NCBI RefSeq assembly: GCF_003605365.2
Contig: NZ_QYTU02000003.1
Coordinates: 1 to 64,000 of the forward strand
Length of the DNA stretch: 64,000 bases
Source: Siminovitchia fortis
GTDB lineage: Bacteria; Bacillota; Bacilli; Bacillales; Bacillaceae_C
Direction of reading: 5' to 3'
Part shown: one piece after another, positions 1-6,856 of the stretch
Layout: each line of letters starts with the position of its first letter
Numbering within the stretch: position 1 is the stretch's first letter
Program-made: the position numbers and the translations under genes
Notes under the pieces: model-generated
The model's input: the letters and a program-made list of their open reading frames with translations, nothing else
Databases searched by the model: none
Told to the model about the DNA's origin: nothing

Positions 1-134
1 GGCGGTTTTTGCCCGGTTTTTCTTACTCTTTTACATCCCCGAATTTGACGTGAACTCCCTATTATAAGTTCTCTCCCTCATTAGTCATTCTTCGATGTAA
101 ATTGTGAAAATTTCTCTAGTTTCTCGTACAGGAA

Positions 135-167
135 GTGACACATTCCATTTTTGTCGTCCGCTATACT
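135..167 (+). promoter_or_regulatory. Probable spoIIG promoter
   Basis: A perfect TATACT (162-167) lies about 70 bases before spoIIGA. The best -35-like hexamer, GTGACA (135-140), is 21 bases upstream of it. In B. subtilis the spoIIG promoter is used by sigma-A with phosphorylated Spo0A and is known for an over-long spacer (22 bp), so the long gap here fits that type. TTGTCG at 151-156 may belong to a Spo0A box. The assignment rests on position and resemblance. Bases 1-134 show no gene; the T-rich start probably belongs to an upstream terminator. Confidence 0.5.
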
Positions 168-236
168 AATCATTAATAGAAAAAGCCAGGTATTCTTAAT
201 TTTTTAGCCTCTTTGGAGGGGGGCCTTATAATAATC

Positions 237-1163
237 ATGGTCATTTACATGGATGTCATCTGGTTGTTGAATTTCCTGGCGGACAGCTTGCTGCTGTGGA
301 TTACCGCCATCTTTTTAAAGAGACAGGTGAAAATATGGAAAGTTCTGGCGGGCGGGTTGATGGGTTCATGCCTGATTTTGTTCGCTTTAACCCCATTGGC
401 TTCTGTTGCCAGCCACCCAGTTATGAAAATGGGCATTTCCATTTGCATGGTTTTGACAGTATTTGGATTTAAGAGATTCAAGTCCTTCCTTTCCTGTTTG
501 CTGACATTCTATTTCTCGACCTTTCTGATGGGCGGAATTTTAATGGGAACCCATTATTTTCTGACTTATGATCTGAAGCTGAGGACTGCTGTATCGTTGG
601 AAGGTCTCCGTGGATTCGGAGACCCGGTCAGCTGGCTGTTTGTAGCAGCAGCGTTTCCGATCGCCTGGCATTTTTCGAGGAAAAGAGTTGAGGATTTGAC
701 TATCTCTTCCATTGAGTATGATGTTCTAATTGATGTCACCATTCAAATCAATGGACTCGATCTTCAATTGAAAGGATTGATTGACAGCGGAAATCAATTG
801 TATGACCCCATATCCAAAACGCCTGTTATGATTGCAGCCGTATCCACATTTAAGGATCAGCTGCCGGAGGAGATTCTGCAATTGTCAGACAAGAATAACA
901 ATCCTATTGAACTGGCAGATAAACTTCCGGAGATATGGAGCGAGAAGATGAGGCTGATACCTGCAAAGACACTTGGAGCCAATAACCGGCTGCATTGTGC
1001 ATTCAAGCCTGAAGCCATATATCTTCAGATGGAGGACGAGCGGAAGGCTGTCCAGAAAGCCCTGATCATTTTTACAGACCAAGAATTATCCAGCGACGGC
1101 CGCTTCCAATGCATTGTCCATCCTGCAATAGTGGAACAGGCTGTCGTGCAAACCGCATCTTAG
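237..1163 (+). CDS. spoIIGA: SpoIIGA, sporulation sigma-E factor processing peptidase
   Basis: Membrane-bound aspartic-type protease that removes the pro-sequence of pro-sigma-E in the mother cell after a signal from the forespore. The N-terminal half is a run of hydrophobic membrane segments beginning [13 protein letters not shown]. The C-terminal half is a soluble protease domain with the motif [11 protein letters not shown], whose Asp is residue 183, the same number as the catalytic Asp known in B. subtilis. ATG 237 was chosen over the in-frame TTG at 213 because it follows a GGAGGGGGG ribosome site (216-224) and matches the family start. That gives 308 residues. The gene ends 35 bases before sigE, the gene for its substrate, and the two should be co-transcribed. 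Confidence 0.96.
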   Translation: MVIYMDVIWLLNFLADSLLLWITAIFLKRQVKIWKVLAGGLMGSCLILFALTPLASVASHPVMKMGISICMVLTVFGFKRFKSFLSCLLTFYFSTFLMGGILMGTHYFLTYDLKLRTAVSLEGLRGFGDPVSWLFVAAAFPIAWHFSRKRVEDLTISSIEYDVLIDVTIQINGLDLQLKGLIDSGNQLYDPISKTPVMIAAVSTFKDQLPEEILQLSDKNNNPIELADKLPEIWSEKMRLIPAKTLGANNRLHCAFKPEAIYLQMEDERKAVQKALIIFTDQELSSDGRFQCIVHPAIVEQAVVQTAS

Positions 1164-1198
1164 GCACATGTTCGAATAATATGGGAGGAGGAGACTGC

Positions 1199-1918
1199 GT
1201 GAAAAAAATTCGCTTGCATCTCACCTATTACTGGTATAAGGTCCTCAAGAAGCTGGGTTGGAAATCCGATGAAATTTATTATATAGGAGGGAGTGAAGCT
1301 TTGCCCCCGCCTCTTTCCAGGGAAGAGGAAGCCATATTGCTCAAAAAGCTCCCAAATGGAGACAAGACGGCGAGGTCCATGTTAATTGAAAGGAATTTGA
1401 GACTAGTTGTATATATTGCAAGAAAATTTGAAAATACGGGCATCAATATTGAAGATTTAATAAGCATCGGAACAATCGGCCTGATCAAAGCGGTGAACAC
1501 ATTCAATCCGGAAAAGAAAATAAAGCTTGCTACATACGCATCACGATGCATTGAGAATGAGATATTAATGTATTTGAGACGGAACAATAAAATCAGGTCC
1601 GAAGTGTCCTTTGATGAACCGTTAAATATTGACTGGGACGGAAACGAACTGCTTTTATCCGACGTTTTGGGGACAGATAATGATATCATTACAAGGGATA
1701 TAGAAGCTCACGTTGACAAGAAGCTTTTGCTGACTGCTCTGCAAAAACTGACTCAACGCGAAAAGCAAATTATGGAATTGCGATTTGGCTTGGCTGGAGA
1801 GGAAGAGAAGACGCAAAAAGATGTGGCCGAAATTTTAGGTATTTCCCAGTCCTATATTTCCCGTCTTGAAAAAAGAATCATCAAGCGGCTTCGCAAAGAA
1901 TTTAACAAAATGATTTAA
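1199..1918 (+). CDS. sigE: RNA polymerase sporulation sigma factor sigma-E (pro-sigma-E)
   Basis: Early mother-cell sigma factor, made as an inactive precursor. GTG 1199 follows GGGAGGAGGAG (1182-1192) and gives the 239 residues typical of the family; longer in-frame readings run back into spoIIGA. The first ~28 residues ([18 protein letters not shown]...) form the basic, amphipathic pro-sequence. Processing should occur just before [12 protein letters not shown]. Region 2 ([48 protein letters not shown]) and the region 4 helix-turn-helix ([18 protein letters not shown]) are intact. Sequence identity to sigma-E of B. subtilis is evident by eye, so the call is very secure. Confidence 0.98.
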   Translation: MKKIRLHLTYYWYKVLKKLGWKSDEIYYIGGSEALPPPLSREEEAILLKKLPNGDKTARSMLIERNLRLVVYIARKFENTGINIEDLISIGTIGLIKAVNTFNPEKKIKLATYASRCIENEILMYLRRNNKIRSEVSFDEPLNIDWDGNELLLSDVLGTDNDIITRDIEAHVDKKLLLTALQKLTQREKQIMELRFGLAGEEEKTQKDVAEILGISQSYISRLEKRIIKRLRKEFNKMI

Positions 1919-1920
1919 TA

Positions 1921-2237
1921 AGAAAAGCGGAAGCGCCTTGCTCATCGACGTACGGACTGGAGTGCCTCCGACGAGATACAGGAAACACGGCGAGGAAGGC
2001 AGGCTCAAGCAGCGACGTCCTGTCGCATCGCCTGCACTAGCACATCCTGTACGTCGGAGCCGATGTTGACTTATCGTAGGAAAGCTACTACTTGAGATGG
2101 CCTCGTGTGATGCTTCCTCGAGTTGGCGTCGTGCAGCTTTGCGACGAGGTGAGCCAAACATCCTCGAATAAGCTACGCCGCAGGAGCACATTAAGCGCGA
2201 AGTCTGCTAGTCGATAGGCGCTGGAGCCAGACGCAGC
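1921..2237 (+). repeat. Intergenic repeat element, apparently full length, between sigE and sigG
   Basis: This roughly 317-base block fills most of the sigE-sigG gap and differs in composition from its surroundings, being richer in G+C and in CGACG-type words. Its left end (AGAAAAGCGGAAGCGCCTTG ... ATCGACGTAC) recurs at 44526-44570. Its right end (ATAGGCGCTGGAGCCAGACG) recurs in near-identical form at 39136-39155 and 55005-55020. The left end also occurs in reverse orientation at 25366-25383. The ends are weakly inverted: AGCGCCT..ATCGAC on the left, and AGCGCCTATCGAC on the complement of the right end. No credible protein is encoded. It resembles non-coding repeats scattered in Bacillus genomes; how it moves is unknown. 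Confidence 0.7.
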
Positions 2238-2368
2238 ATTTAGTAAAAAATAAGTTATTCAAGGTATGGAATTTTATAGTATGCTCAACAAGCGAAATAG
2301 ATCCATCATCACACCTGTTTTTAATGAATTCCTTTCTATATTTTTTATGCTTCCACAAGTTTAGCCAT

Positions 2369-2396
2369 GCATATATTTTCCTCCTCCGGAGATACT
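2369..2396 (+). promoter_or_regulatory. Sigma-F/sigma-G-type promoter candidate for sigG
   Basis: GCATA (2369-2373) matches the -35 of forespore sigma factors, and GGAGATACT (2388-2396) fits the -10 pattern GGnnAnAnT. The spacer is 14 bases, a little shorter than usual, which would make a weak or late promoter. In B. subtilis sigG is transcribed in the forespore by sigma-F and then by sigma-G itself. The predicted RNA start would fall near 2402, inside the hairpin described next. Confidence 0.5.
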
Positions 2397-2430
2397 TATT
2401 TCTAGCAACTCCTGCTAGGAGGGAAATAAG
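2395..2430 (+). promoter_or_regulatory. Hairpin over the sigG ribosome-binding site and start codon
   Basis: CTTATTTC (2395-2402) is the exact complement of GAAATAAG (2423-2430), and TAGCA (2403-2407) is the exact complement of TGCTA (2413-2417). The loop is ACTCC and the Shine-Dalgarno GGAGG (2418-2422) sits as a bulge that could instead pair with CTCC of the loop. The last base of the 3' arm is the G of the GTG start. An upstream CTCCTCC (2381-2387) could also mask the Shine-Dalgarno. Transcripts that read through from spoIIGA-sigE would carry the whole hairpin; transcripts from the promoter at 2369 would lack the outer 5' arm. A leader hairpin that dampens sigG translation is known in B. 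subtilis. Confidence 0.75.
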
Positions 2431-3212
2431 TGAAGCGAAATAAAGTAGAAATATGCGGTGTGGATACTTCAAAGCTCCCTGTCCTGAAAAACGAGGAAAT
2501 GCGGGAACTTCTAAAGCAAATGCAGCAGGGTGATTTAACAGCAAGAGAAAAATTGATCAATGGGAATCTTCGTCTGGTGTTAAGCGTCATCCAGCGGTTT
2601 AACAACAGGGGAGAGTATGTGGATGACCTATTCCAGGTCGGCTGCATCGGTTTGATGAAATCGATCGACAACTTTGACTTAAGCCAGAATGTCCGGTTTT
2701 CCACCTATGCCGTCCCGATGATCATAGGAGAAATTCGCCGTTACTTGCGGGATAATAATCCCATCCGTGTTTCACGGTCATTGCGCGATATCGCTTATAA
2801 AGCACTCCATGTAAGAGAACGCCTCATGGCAAAAACCTCCAAAGAGCCTACAGCGGCCGAGATTGCCAGGGAATTGGAAATACCCCATGAAGAAGTTGTT
2901 TTTGCGCTGGACGCTATACAGGACCCTGTATCATTATTTGAGCCGATTTATAATGACGGCGGCGATCCGATATTCGTAATGGATCAGTTGAGTGACGAGA
3001 GAAGCCGTGACAGTCAATGGATCGAGGAGATTGCACTGCATGACGGACTGCAGCGGCTCAATGACAGGGAAAAAATGATCATTCGAAAGCGCTTTTTCCA
3101 AGGCAAAACACAAATGGAAGTGGCAGAGGAAATCGGGATTTCCCAAGCGCAGGTGTCCCGGCTGGAAAAGGCCGCCATTAAACAAATGAATAAGAATATT
3201 AATGTTCAATGA
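2430..3212 (+). CDS. sigG: RNA polymerase sporulation sigma factor sigma-G
   Basis: Late forespore sigma factor that turns on genes for spore DNA protection and germination. The product has 260 residues, the usual length, beginning with the family's MKRNKVEICGVDTSKLPVLKN-type N-terminus. Region 2 (NGNLRLVLSVIQRFNNRGEY, FQVGCIGLMKSIDNFDL, FSTYAVPMIIGEIRRYLRDN), region 3 and the region 4 HTH (VAEEIGISQAQVSRLEKAAI) are complete. The start is a GTG preceded by AGGAGGG. Translation is probably held down by the hairpin at 2395-2430. The gene is separated from sigE by about 510 bases, most of it the repeat element, and is closed by a strong terminator. Confidence 0.98.
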   Translation: MKRNKVEICGVDTSKLPVLKNEEMRELLKQMQQGDLTAREKLINGNLRLVLSVIQRFNNRGEYVDDLFQVGCIGLMKSIDNFDLSQNVRFSTYAVPMIIGEIRRYLRDNNPIRVSRSLRDIAYKALHVRERLMAKTSKEPTAAEIARELEIPHEEVVFALDAIQDPVSLFEPIYNDGGDPIFVMDQLSDERSRDSQWIEEIALHDGLQRLNDREKMIIRKRFFQGKTQMEVAEEIGISQAQVSRLEKAAIKQMNKNINVQ

Positions 3213-3216
3213 GATG

Positions 3217-3263
3217 GGGTCAGACCCCCTTTACTGCAGTAAAGGGGGTCTGACCCTTTTTTT
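3217..3263 (+). terminator. Terminator of sigG: perfect 40-base palindrome plus T-run
   Basis: Bases 3217-3256 read identically on both strands (GGGTCAGACCCCC...GGGGGTCTGACCC), giving an unusually long stem with no mismatch. The following T-run makes an intrinsic terminator. The outer word GGGTCAGACCC/GGGTCTGACCC recurs elsewhere in the window, for example in ftsY at 52602-52614. Confidence 0.9.
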
Positions 3264-3309
3264 ACTGCATATATATAGATTATAAAAGAAGCGGAAGCGG
3301 GGAATTAAT

Positions 3310-3585
3310 ATGGTGAGAATTTCGGAGTTTCAAGTAAAGGATGTTGTCAACATATCAGATGGGAGAAAACTGGGTAATATAAGCGACATTGAGATTAATT
3401 TGGATAGCGGCAGGATAGAATCGATCATTATAAGTTTTGCAGGAAAACTGCTCGGCTTTTTTGGAAAGGATGATGAAGTTGTCATCCCTTGGAATCAGAT
3501 CATCAAAATCGGGGAGGATGTCATTCTTGTCAGGTACAACGGATCCCAATATACACAGCAGCAGCTTGGAACGCCAAAAGACTAA
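3310..3585 (+). CDS. ylmC: YlmC/YmxH family PRC-barrel sporulation-associated protein
   Basis: A small 91-residue protein of the YlmC/YmxH family (single PRC-barrel fold), with the motifs ISEFQVKDVVNISDGRKLG, LLGFFGKDDEVVIPW and IGEDVILVRY. Its biochemical role is not established. It is conserved next to sigG in bacilli, which is its place here. ATG 3310 is used, and GTG 3313 directly after it is possible. In B. subtilis ylmA precedes it and ylmD follows it; both are missing here. Confidence 0.88.
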   Translation: MVRISEFQVKDVVNISDGRKLGNISDIEINLDSGRIESIIISFAGKLLGFFGKDDEVVIPWNQIIKIGEDVILVRYNGSQYTQQQLGTPKD

Positions 3586-3679
3586 ATAAATCGGATGCCG
3601 TTTGCATGCTTTTATGGTACACTTAAGAAAATGTCTATTTTTAAGGAAAAAACAAGAAGACGCAATAGGGGTAATCAAC

Positions 3680-4354
3680 GTGAGAGATGTAAAAGAGAAT
3701 CTAGCTTTTATTCAAGGTCAGATAGCGGAAGCATGCGAACGGTCTGGCCGTAATCCTGAACATATTCATATCGTGGCGGTTACGAAGTATGTTTCGGCTG
3801 AAAGGGCAGCCGAAGCTTTGGAGGCCGGCATACAGAATCTTGGAGAAAACCGCGACGATGGATTACTCGCCAAGTGGGAAGTATTGAAGGACAAGCCGCT
3901 TTGGCATTTTATTGGAACCCTTCAATCCAGGAAAGTCAGAAACATTATCGATAAGGTGGAGTATATCCATTCGCTCGACCGAATGTCATTGGCAAAAGAA
4001 ATTAATAAACGCGCAGACAAGAGGATAAAATGCTTTATTCAGGTCAATGTTTCCGGGGAGGAATCCAAACATGGCCTTCAGCCAGAAAATACAGTAGAAT
4101 TTATACAAAAGCTTGAGCCTTATAAAAATATTGAGGTCATCGGGTTAATGACAATGGCTCCATATACAGATGATGAAGAGGTTCTGCGTACATGCTTCCG
4201 CCGGCTCAGGAACCTTAAGGAGGAAGTTGAAGGGCTTGGATTAAGGCATGCACCGTGTCACGAGTTATCGATGGGCATGTCAAATGATTATAAAATAGCC
4301 ATTGAAGAAGGGGCGACATTCGTACGGATAGGTTCTGCCCTTGTCGGAGAATGA
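3680..4354 (+). CDS. ylmE: YggS family PLP homeostasis protein YlmE
   Basis: Pyridoxal-phosphate binding protein of the YggS/PROSC family. It has the alanine-racemase-like barrel but no known racemase activity, and is thought to buffer PLP and affect amino-acid pools. The PLP lysine is K36 in IVAVTKYVS. Other signatures are [34 protein letters not shown] and [32 protein letters not shown] 3680 (RBS AGGGG just upstream) gives 224 residues and the family N-terminus; the longer open frame to 3602 has no family similarity. It overlaps the leader of sepF, its usual neighbour. Confidence 0.93.
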   Translation: MRDVKENLAFIQGQIAEACERSGRNPEHIHIVAVTKYVSAERAAEALEAGIQNLGENRDDGLLAKWEVLKDKPLWHFIGTLQSRKVRNIIDKVEYIHSLDRMSLAKEINKRADKRIKCFIQVNVSGEESKHGLQPENTVEFIQKLEPYKNIEVIGLMTMAPYTDDEEVLRTCFRRLRNLKEEVEGLGLRHAPCHELSMGMSNDYKIAIEEGATFVRIGSALVGE

Positions 4355-4371
4355 TGCTAAGGAGGCCGGAA

Positions 4372-4815
4372 ATGGGCATTAAATCAAAGTTCAAAAATTT
4401 TTTCCTATTAGAAGATGAATACGAATACGAAGAAGAGAAAAATGAAGTTGAACCTCAAGCAGAAAAGCAGCCCGCGAAGACAGCATCCAGCCGAAAACAA
4501 AATGTTGTCAGCCTTCAAAGCGTGCAGCAATCTTCAAAGGTCATACTGATTGAACCAAGAGTGTATGCAGAAGCGCAGGAAGTTGCCGACCATCTTGTCA
4601 ATCGCCGTGCGGTTTTAGTCAATTTGCAGCGGATCCAGCATGATCAAGCTATCAGGATAGTAGATTTTCTAAGCGGAACGGTTTATGCGATTGGCGGTGA
4701 TATCCAAAGGGTTGGCAGGGATATTTTCCTTTGCACCCCGGATAATGTGGAAGTATCTGGAAACATTACTGAAATGTTTGATGATGAGAATTACGAAGAT
4801 CCGAGGTGGTCCTAA
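4372..4815 (+). CDS. sepF: Cell division protein SepF
   Basis: FtsZ-binding protein that bundles protofilaments and tethers the Z-ring to the membrane. The N-terminus [22 protein letters not shown] is the amphipathic membrane anchor followed by an acidic linker. The core from [21 protein letters not shown] to [13 protein letters not shown] is the conserved SepF domain ([30 protein letters not shown] region). ATG 4372 follows AAGGAGG (4359-4365), giving 147 residues; the ATGs at 4351 and 4354 lie before that site and were rejected. It belongs to the ylmE-sepF-ylmG-ylmH cluster beside divIVA. Confidence 0.96.
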   Translation: MGIKSKFKNFFLLEDEYEYEEEKNEVEPQAEKQPAKTASSRKQNVVSLQSVQQSSKVILIEPRVYAEAQEVADHLVNRRAVLVNLQRIQHDQAIRIVDFLSGTVYAIGGDIQRVGRDIFLCTPDNVEVSGNITEMFDDENYEDPRWS

Positions 4816-4820
4816 ACGGC

Positions 4821-5084
4821 ATGAATTTTGTCATAGCGATTATAGTGCAGCTGATTAGCCTATATTCATGGGCATTGATTATATACATATTGATGTCCTG
4901 GTTTCCAAATGCAAGGGAGTCATCGATAGGCCAGCTTCTTGGAAGAATTTGTGAACCTTATTTGGAACCTTTTCGAAGAATTGTCCCACCGCTTGGAATG
5001 ATTGATATATCCCCGATTGTTGCGTTTTTGGTTCTCAGGCTGGCTACAGCGGGCCTGTGGGAAATCGCCAGATGGGTAAGCTAA
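4821..5084 (+). CDS. ylmG: YggT family membrane protein YlmG
   Basis: A small membrane protein with two hydrophobic segments (about residues 1-25 and 60-80) and the YggT-family signatures IIYILMSWFPN, CEPYLEPFRRIVPP and DISPIVAFLVLR. The molecular role is unresolved, and the gene travels with sepF and division genes in Firmicutes and plastid relatives. ATG 4821 is preferred because AGGTGG lies 10 bases upstream; a GTG at 4806 inside the end of sepF would add five residues and cannot be excluded. Confidence 0.9.
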   Translation: MNFVIAIIVQLISLYSWALIIYILMSWFPNARESSIGQLLGRICEPYLEPFRRIVPPLGMIDISPIVAFLVLRLATAGLWEIARWVS

Positions 5085-5089
5085 AAAAG

Positions 5090-5117
5090 AGGAAAGCTGA
5101 TGGGCTCTCCTTTTTTC
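5090..5117 (+). terminator. Weak terminator-like hairpin between ylmG and ylmH
   Basis: GGA-A-AGC and GCT-C-TCC form a short, mismatched stem around TGATGG, followed by six T residues. It could reduce readthrough, but the stem is weak, so complete termination is doubtful. Confidence 0.35.
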
Positions 5118-5138
5118 TATTGTTTAGGAGTTGTGAGA

Positions 5139-5915
5139 ATGTCATCAATCTATCAGCACTTCAGGCCGGAAGAAAAGCCATTTATCGATACGGTACTGGA
5201 TTGGAAAGAGTATGTTGAAAATACATATGCACCCAAGTTGACCGATTTTCTGGATCCGCGGCAGCAATTTATTCTACAGTCTGTCATAGGGGATGGGGCG
5301 GATGTCCAATATGGATTTTTCGGAGGAAGGGAGCGGAGCGAGCGAAAAAGGGCCCTTTTATATCCGGAATATTTTAAGCCTGAAGAAAAGGATTTTCATA
5401 TTGGCTTATATGAAATAGAGTATCCGCGTAAATTTATTAAGATTGAACACCCCATGGTTTTGGGTTCTTTAATGTCATTAGGGGTAAAGAGGGATAAGTT
5501 TGGCGACATTCTGGCCGATGGTGACCGTATTCAGTTTTTTTCAAATGAAGAGATCGAATCATTTTTAATGACGGAATTACAGGAAATCGGGCGGGCATCC
5601 GTACAGCTGCGGAAACTTCCGTTGGAAGAGGCCGTCCAGGTGCCGGAGCAGTGGAAAGAGAAGGAAATATCAGCCGCATCATTAAGGCTGGATGGAATCA
5701 TTTCCGCGGCATTCAATTTATCAAGACAAAAATCGCAAGTGTTGATTGAACAGAAGCTTGTTAAACTGAATTGGAAAACAGTTGAAAACCCCGCTGCGGA
5801 ATGCATGGAGGGTGACCTCATTTCCGCACGGAGGCTTGGAAGATGTAAAATCATCGGACTGTTGGGCACTACGAAGAAAAACAAGGCAAGGCTGAAAATT
5901 GGATTATTAAAATAA
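5139..5915 (+). CDS. ylmH: S4-domain RNA-binding protein YlmH
   Basis: RNA-binding protein of the YlmH family (258 residues). An N-terminal YlmH domain (MSSIYQHFRPEEKPFIDTV; FLDPRQQFILQSVIG; GGRERSERKRALLYPEYF) is followed by a C-terminal S4 domain at about 180-255 (LRLDGIISAAFNLSRQKSQ, VKLNWKTVENPA, DLISARRLGRCKI). Such S4 proteins bind ribosomal RNA, and YlmH has been linked to rescue of stalled ribosomal complexes. ATG 5139 follows AGGAG; the earlier in-frame ATG at 5100 lies within the hairpin region and lacks family similarity. It is the last gene before the separate divIVA unit. Confidence 0.92.
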   Translation: MSSIYQHFRPEEKPFIDTVLDWKEYVENTYAPKLTDFLDPRQQFILQSVIGDGADVQYGFFGGRERSERKRALLYPEYFKPEEKDFHIGLYEIEYPRKFIKIEHPMVLGSLMSLGVKRDKFGDILADGDRIQFFSNEEIESFLMTELQEIGRASVQLRKLPLEEAVQVPEQWKEKEISAASLRLDGIISAAFNLSRQKSQVLIEQKLVKLNWKTVENPAAECMEGDLISARRLGRCKIIGLLGTTKKNKARLKIGLLK

Positions 5916-6005
5916 TATTAAAATAAAAAAGAAACCCGCCAATTTTAGACGAAATTCGAGTATAATAAGATAAGAATAATAGACGTTAGCAATGGAGGTG
6001 GCAAG

Positions 6006-6521
6006 ATGCCGTTAACACCAGTCGATATACATAACAAGGAGTTCAGCAAAGGATTTCGGGGATATGATGAGGATGAAGTCAATGAGTTTCTGGATCAGGT
6101 CATAAAAGACTATGAATTGGTCATCCGGGAAAAAAAAGAACTCGAAGAAAAGATCGCCTCAATGAATGAGAGGCTTGGGCATTTCAGCACAATTGAAGAA
6201 ACACTCAACAAATCAATTGTTGTAGCCCAGGAAGCTGCAGAAGAAGTGAAAGGCAACGCGATGAAGGAAGCGAAACTCATCATAAGGGAAGCGGAGAAAA
6301 ACGCTGACCGGATTGTCAATGAGTCGTTATCCAAAGCGCGTAAAATCGCACTTGAAATTGAGGAATTAAAGAAGCAGTCAAAAGTATTCCGCACACGGTT
6401 CAGAATGCTGATTGAAGCCCAGCTCGATTTGATCAATAATGATGATTGGGATCAGCTCATGGAATTTGAACTGGATGCAACCGAACTGAACTCCTTGGAA
6501 GAAGTCGAAGAATTGGATTAA
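6006..6521 (+). CDS. divIVA: Cell division / polarity protein DivIVA
   Basis: Coiled-coil protein that recognises negatively curved membrane at septa and poles and positions MinCD partners and the chromosome origin during sporulation. The N-terminal lipid-binding domain MPLTPVDIHNKEFSKGFRGY contains the membrane-contact pair F17-R18. The motif YDEDEVNEFLDQVIKDYE is followed by long heptad repeats and an acidic tail. The 171-residue length is normal. RBS GGAGGTGG (5994-6001) is strong. A TATAAT at 5961-5966 is a likely -10 for its own promoter, though no good -35 is visible. Confidence 0.97.
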   Translation: MPLTPVDIHNKEFSKGFRGYDEDEVNEFLDQVIKDYELVIREKKELEEKIASMNERLGHFSTIEETLNKSIVVAQEAAEEVKGNAMKEAKLIIREAEKNADRIVNESLSKARKIALEIEELKKQSKVFRTRFRMLIEAQLDLINNDDWDQLMEFELDATELNSLEEVEELD

Positions 6522-6524
6522 AAC

Positions 6525-6554
6525 TTGACTCCCGATTTACGATTCTCATATAAT
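6525..6554 (+). promoter_or_regulatory. Sigma-A promoter of the ileS T-box transcript
   Basis: TTGACT (6525-6530) and TATAAT (6549-6554) are separated by 18 bases, immediately after the divIVA stop codon. RNA would begin near 6561, at the expected distance before the T-box leader. Confidence 0.75.
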
Positions 6555-6560
6555 GGAATA

Positions 6561-6822
6561 AATTATTTATATGTTTTAAACGATGAAAGGGAGAGTACAG
6601 TCTCATTTTCCGTTGAAAGCGAACTGGGGATGGTGGAAGCCCGGAAATGGAAGAGACTTGGAAAATCACCCTCGAGTACTCGATTCGAAAGCTTGGCAAG
6701 TAGAAAAGAGCGATTCATCCACGATACGGATTTATGAGCGGGCAATGATAATGTAATTGTCTATTTGGGTGGTACCGCGGGAAAACAGTCTTCTCGTCCC
6801 TTTTGGGGCGGGAAGTTTTTTT
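6561..6822 (+). promoter_or_regulatory. T-box riboswitch, isoleucine-specific
   Basis: Leader RNA that senses uncharged tRNA-Ile and controls ileS by antitermination. The T-box sequence TGGGTGGTACCGCGG is exact at 6766-6780. The Stem I specifier loop reads GGAAAATCACC, placing the Ile codon ATC at 6665-6667. The 3' part is the competing terminator. Pairing of uncharged tRNA with ATC and with the T-box bulge is expected to favour the antiterminator and allow ileS expression when isoleucine is short. Confidence 0.95.
6790..6822 (+). terminator. Regulated terminator of the ileS T-box
   Basis: CTTCTCGTCCC (6790-6800), loop TTTT, and GGGGCGGGAAG (6805-6815) form a strong hairpin followed by seven T residues. 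It lies directly after the T-box sequence and is the alternative to the antiterminator. Confidence 0.92.
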
Positions 6823-6856
6823 GTTTAAGACTAAACTAAACAAGGAGGAAAATGCA

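Noticed and set aside
1835-2191. 118-codon minus-strand frame over the end of sigE and the repeat
   Set aside because: It overlaps sigE on the opposite strand and follows the repeat's sequence bias; no ribosome site or similarity.
2191-2544. 117-codon minus-strand frame over the sigG start
   Set aside because: It is antisense to sigG and its leader, with no similarity to known proteins.
6525-6737. 70-codon frame after divIVA
   Set aside because: It is the T-box leader RNA, not a gene.
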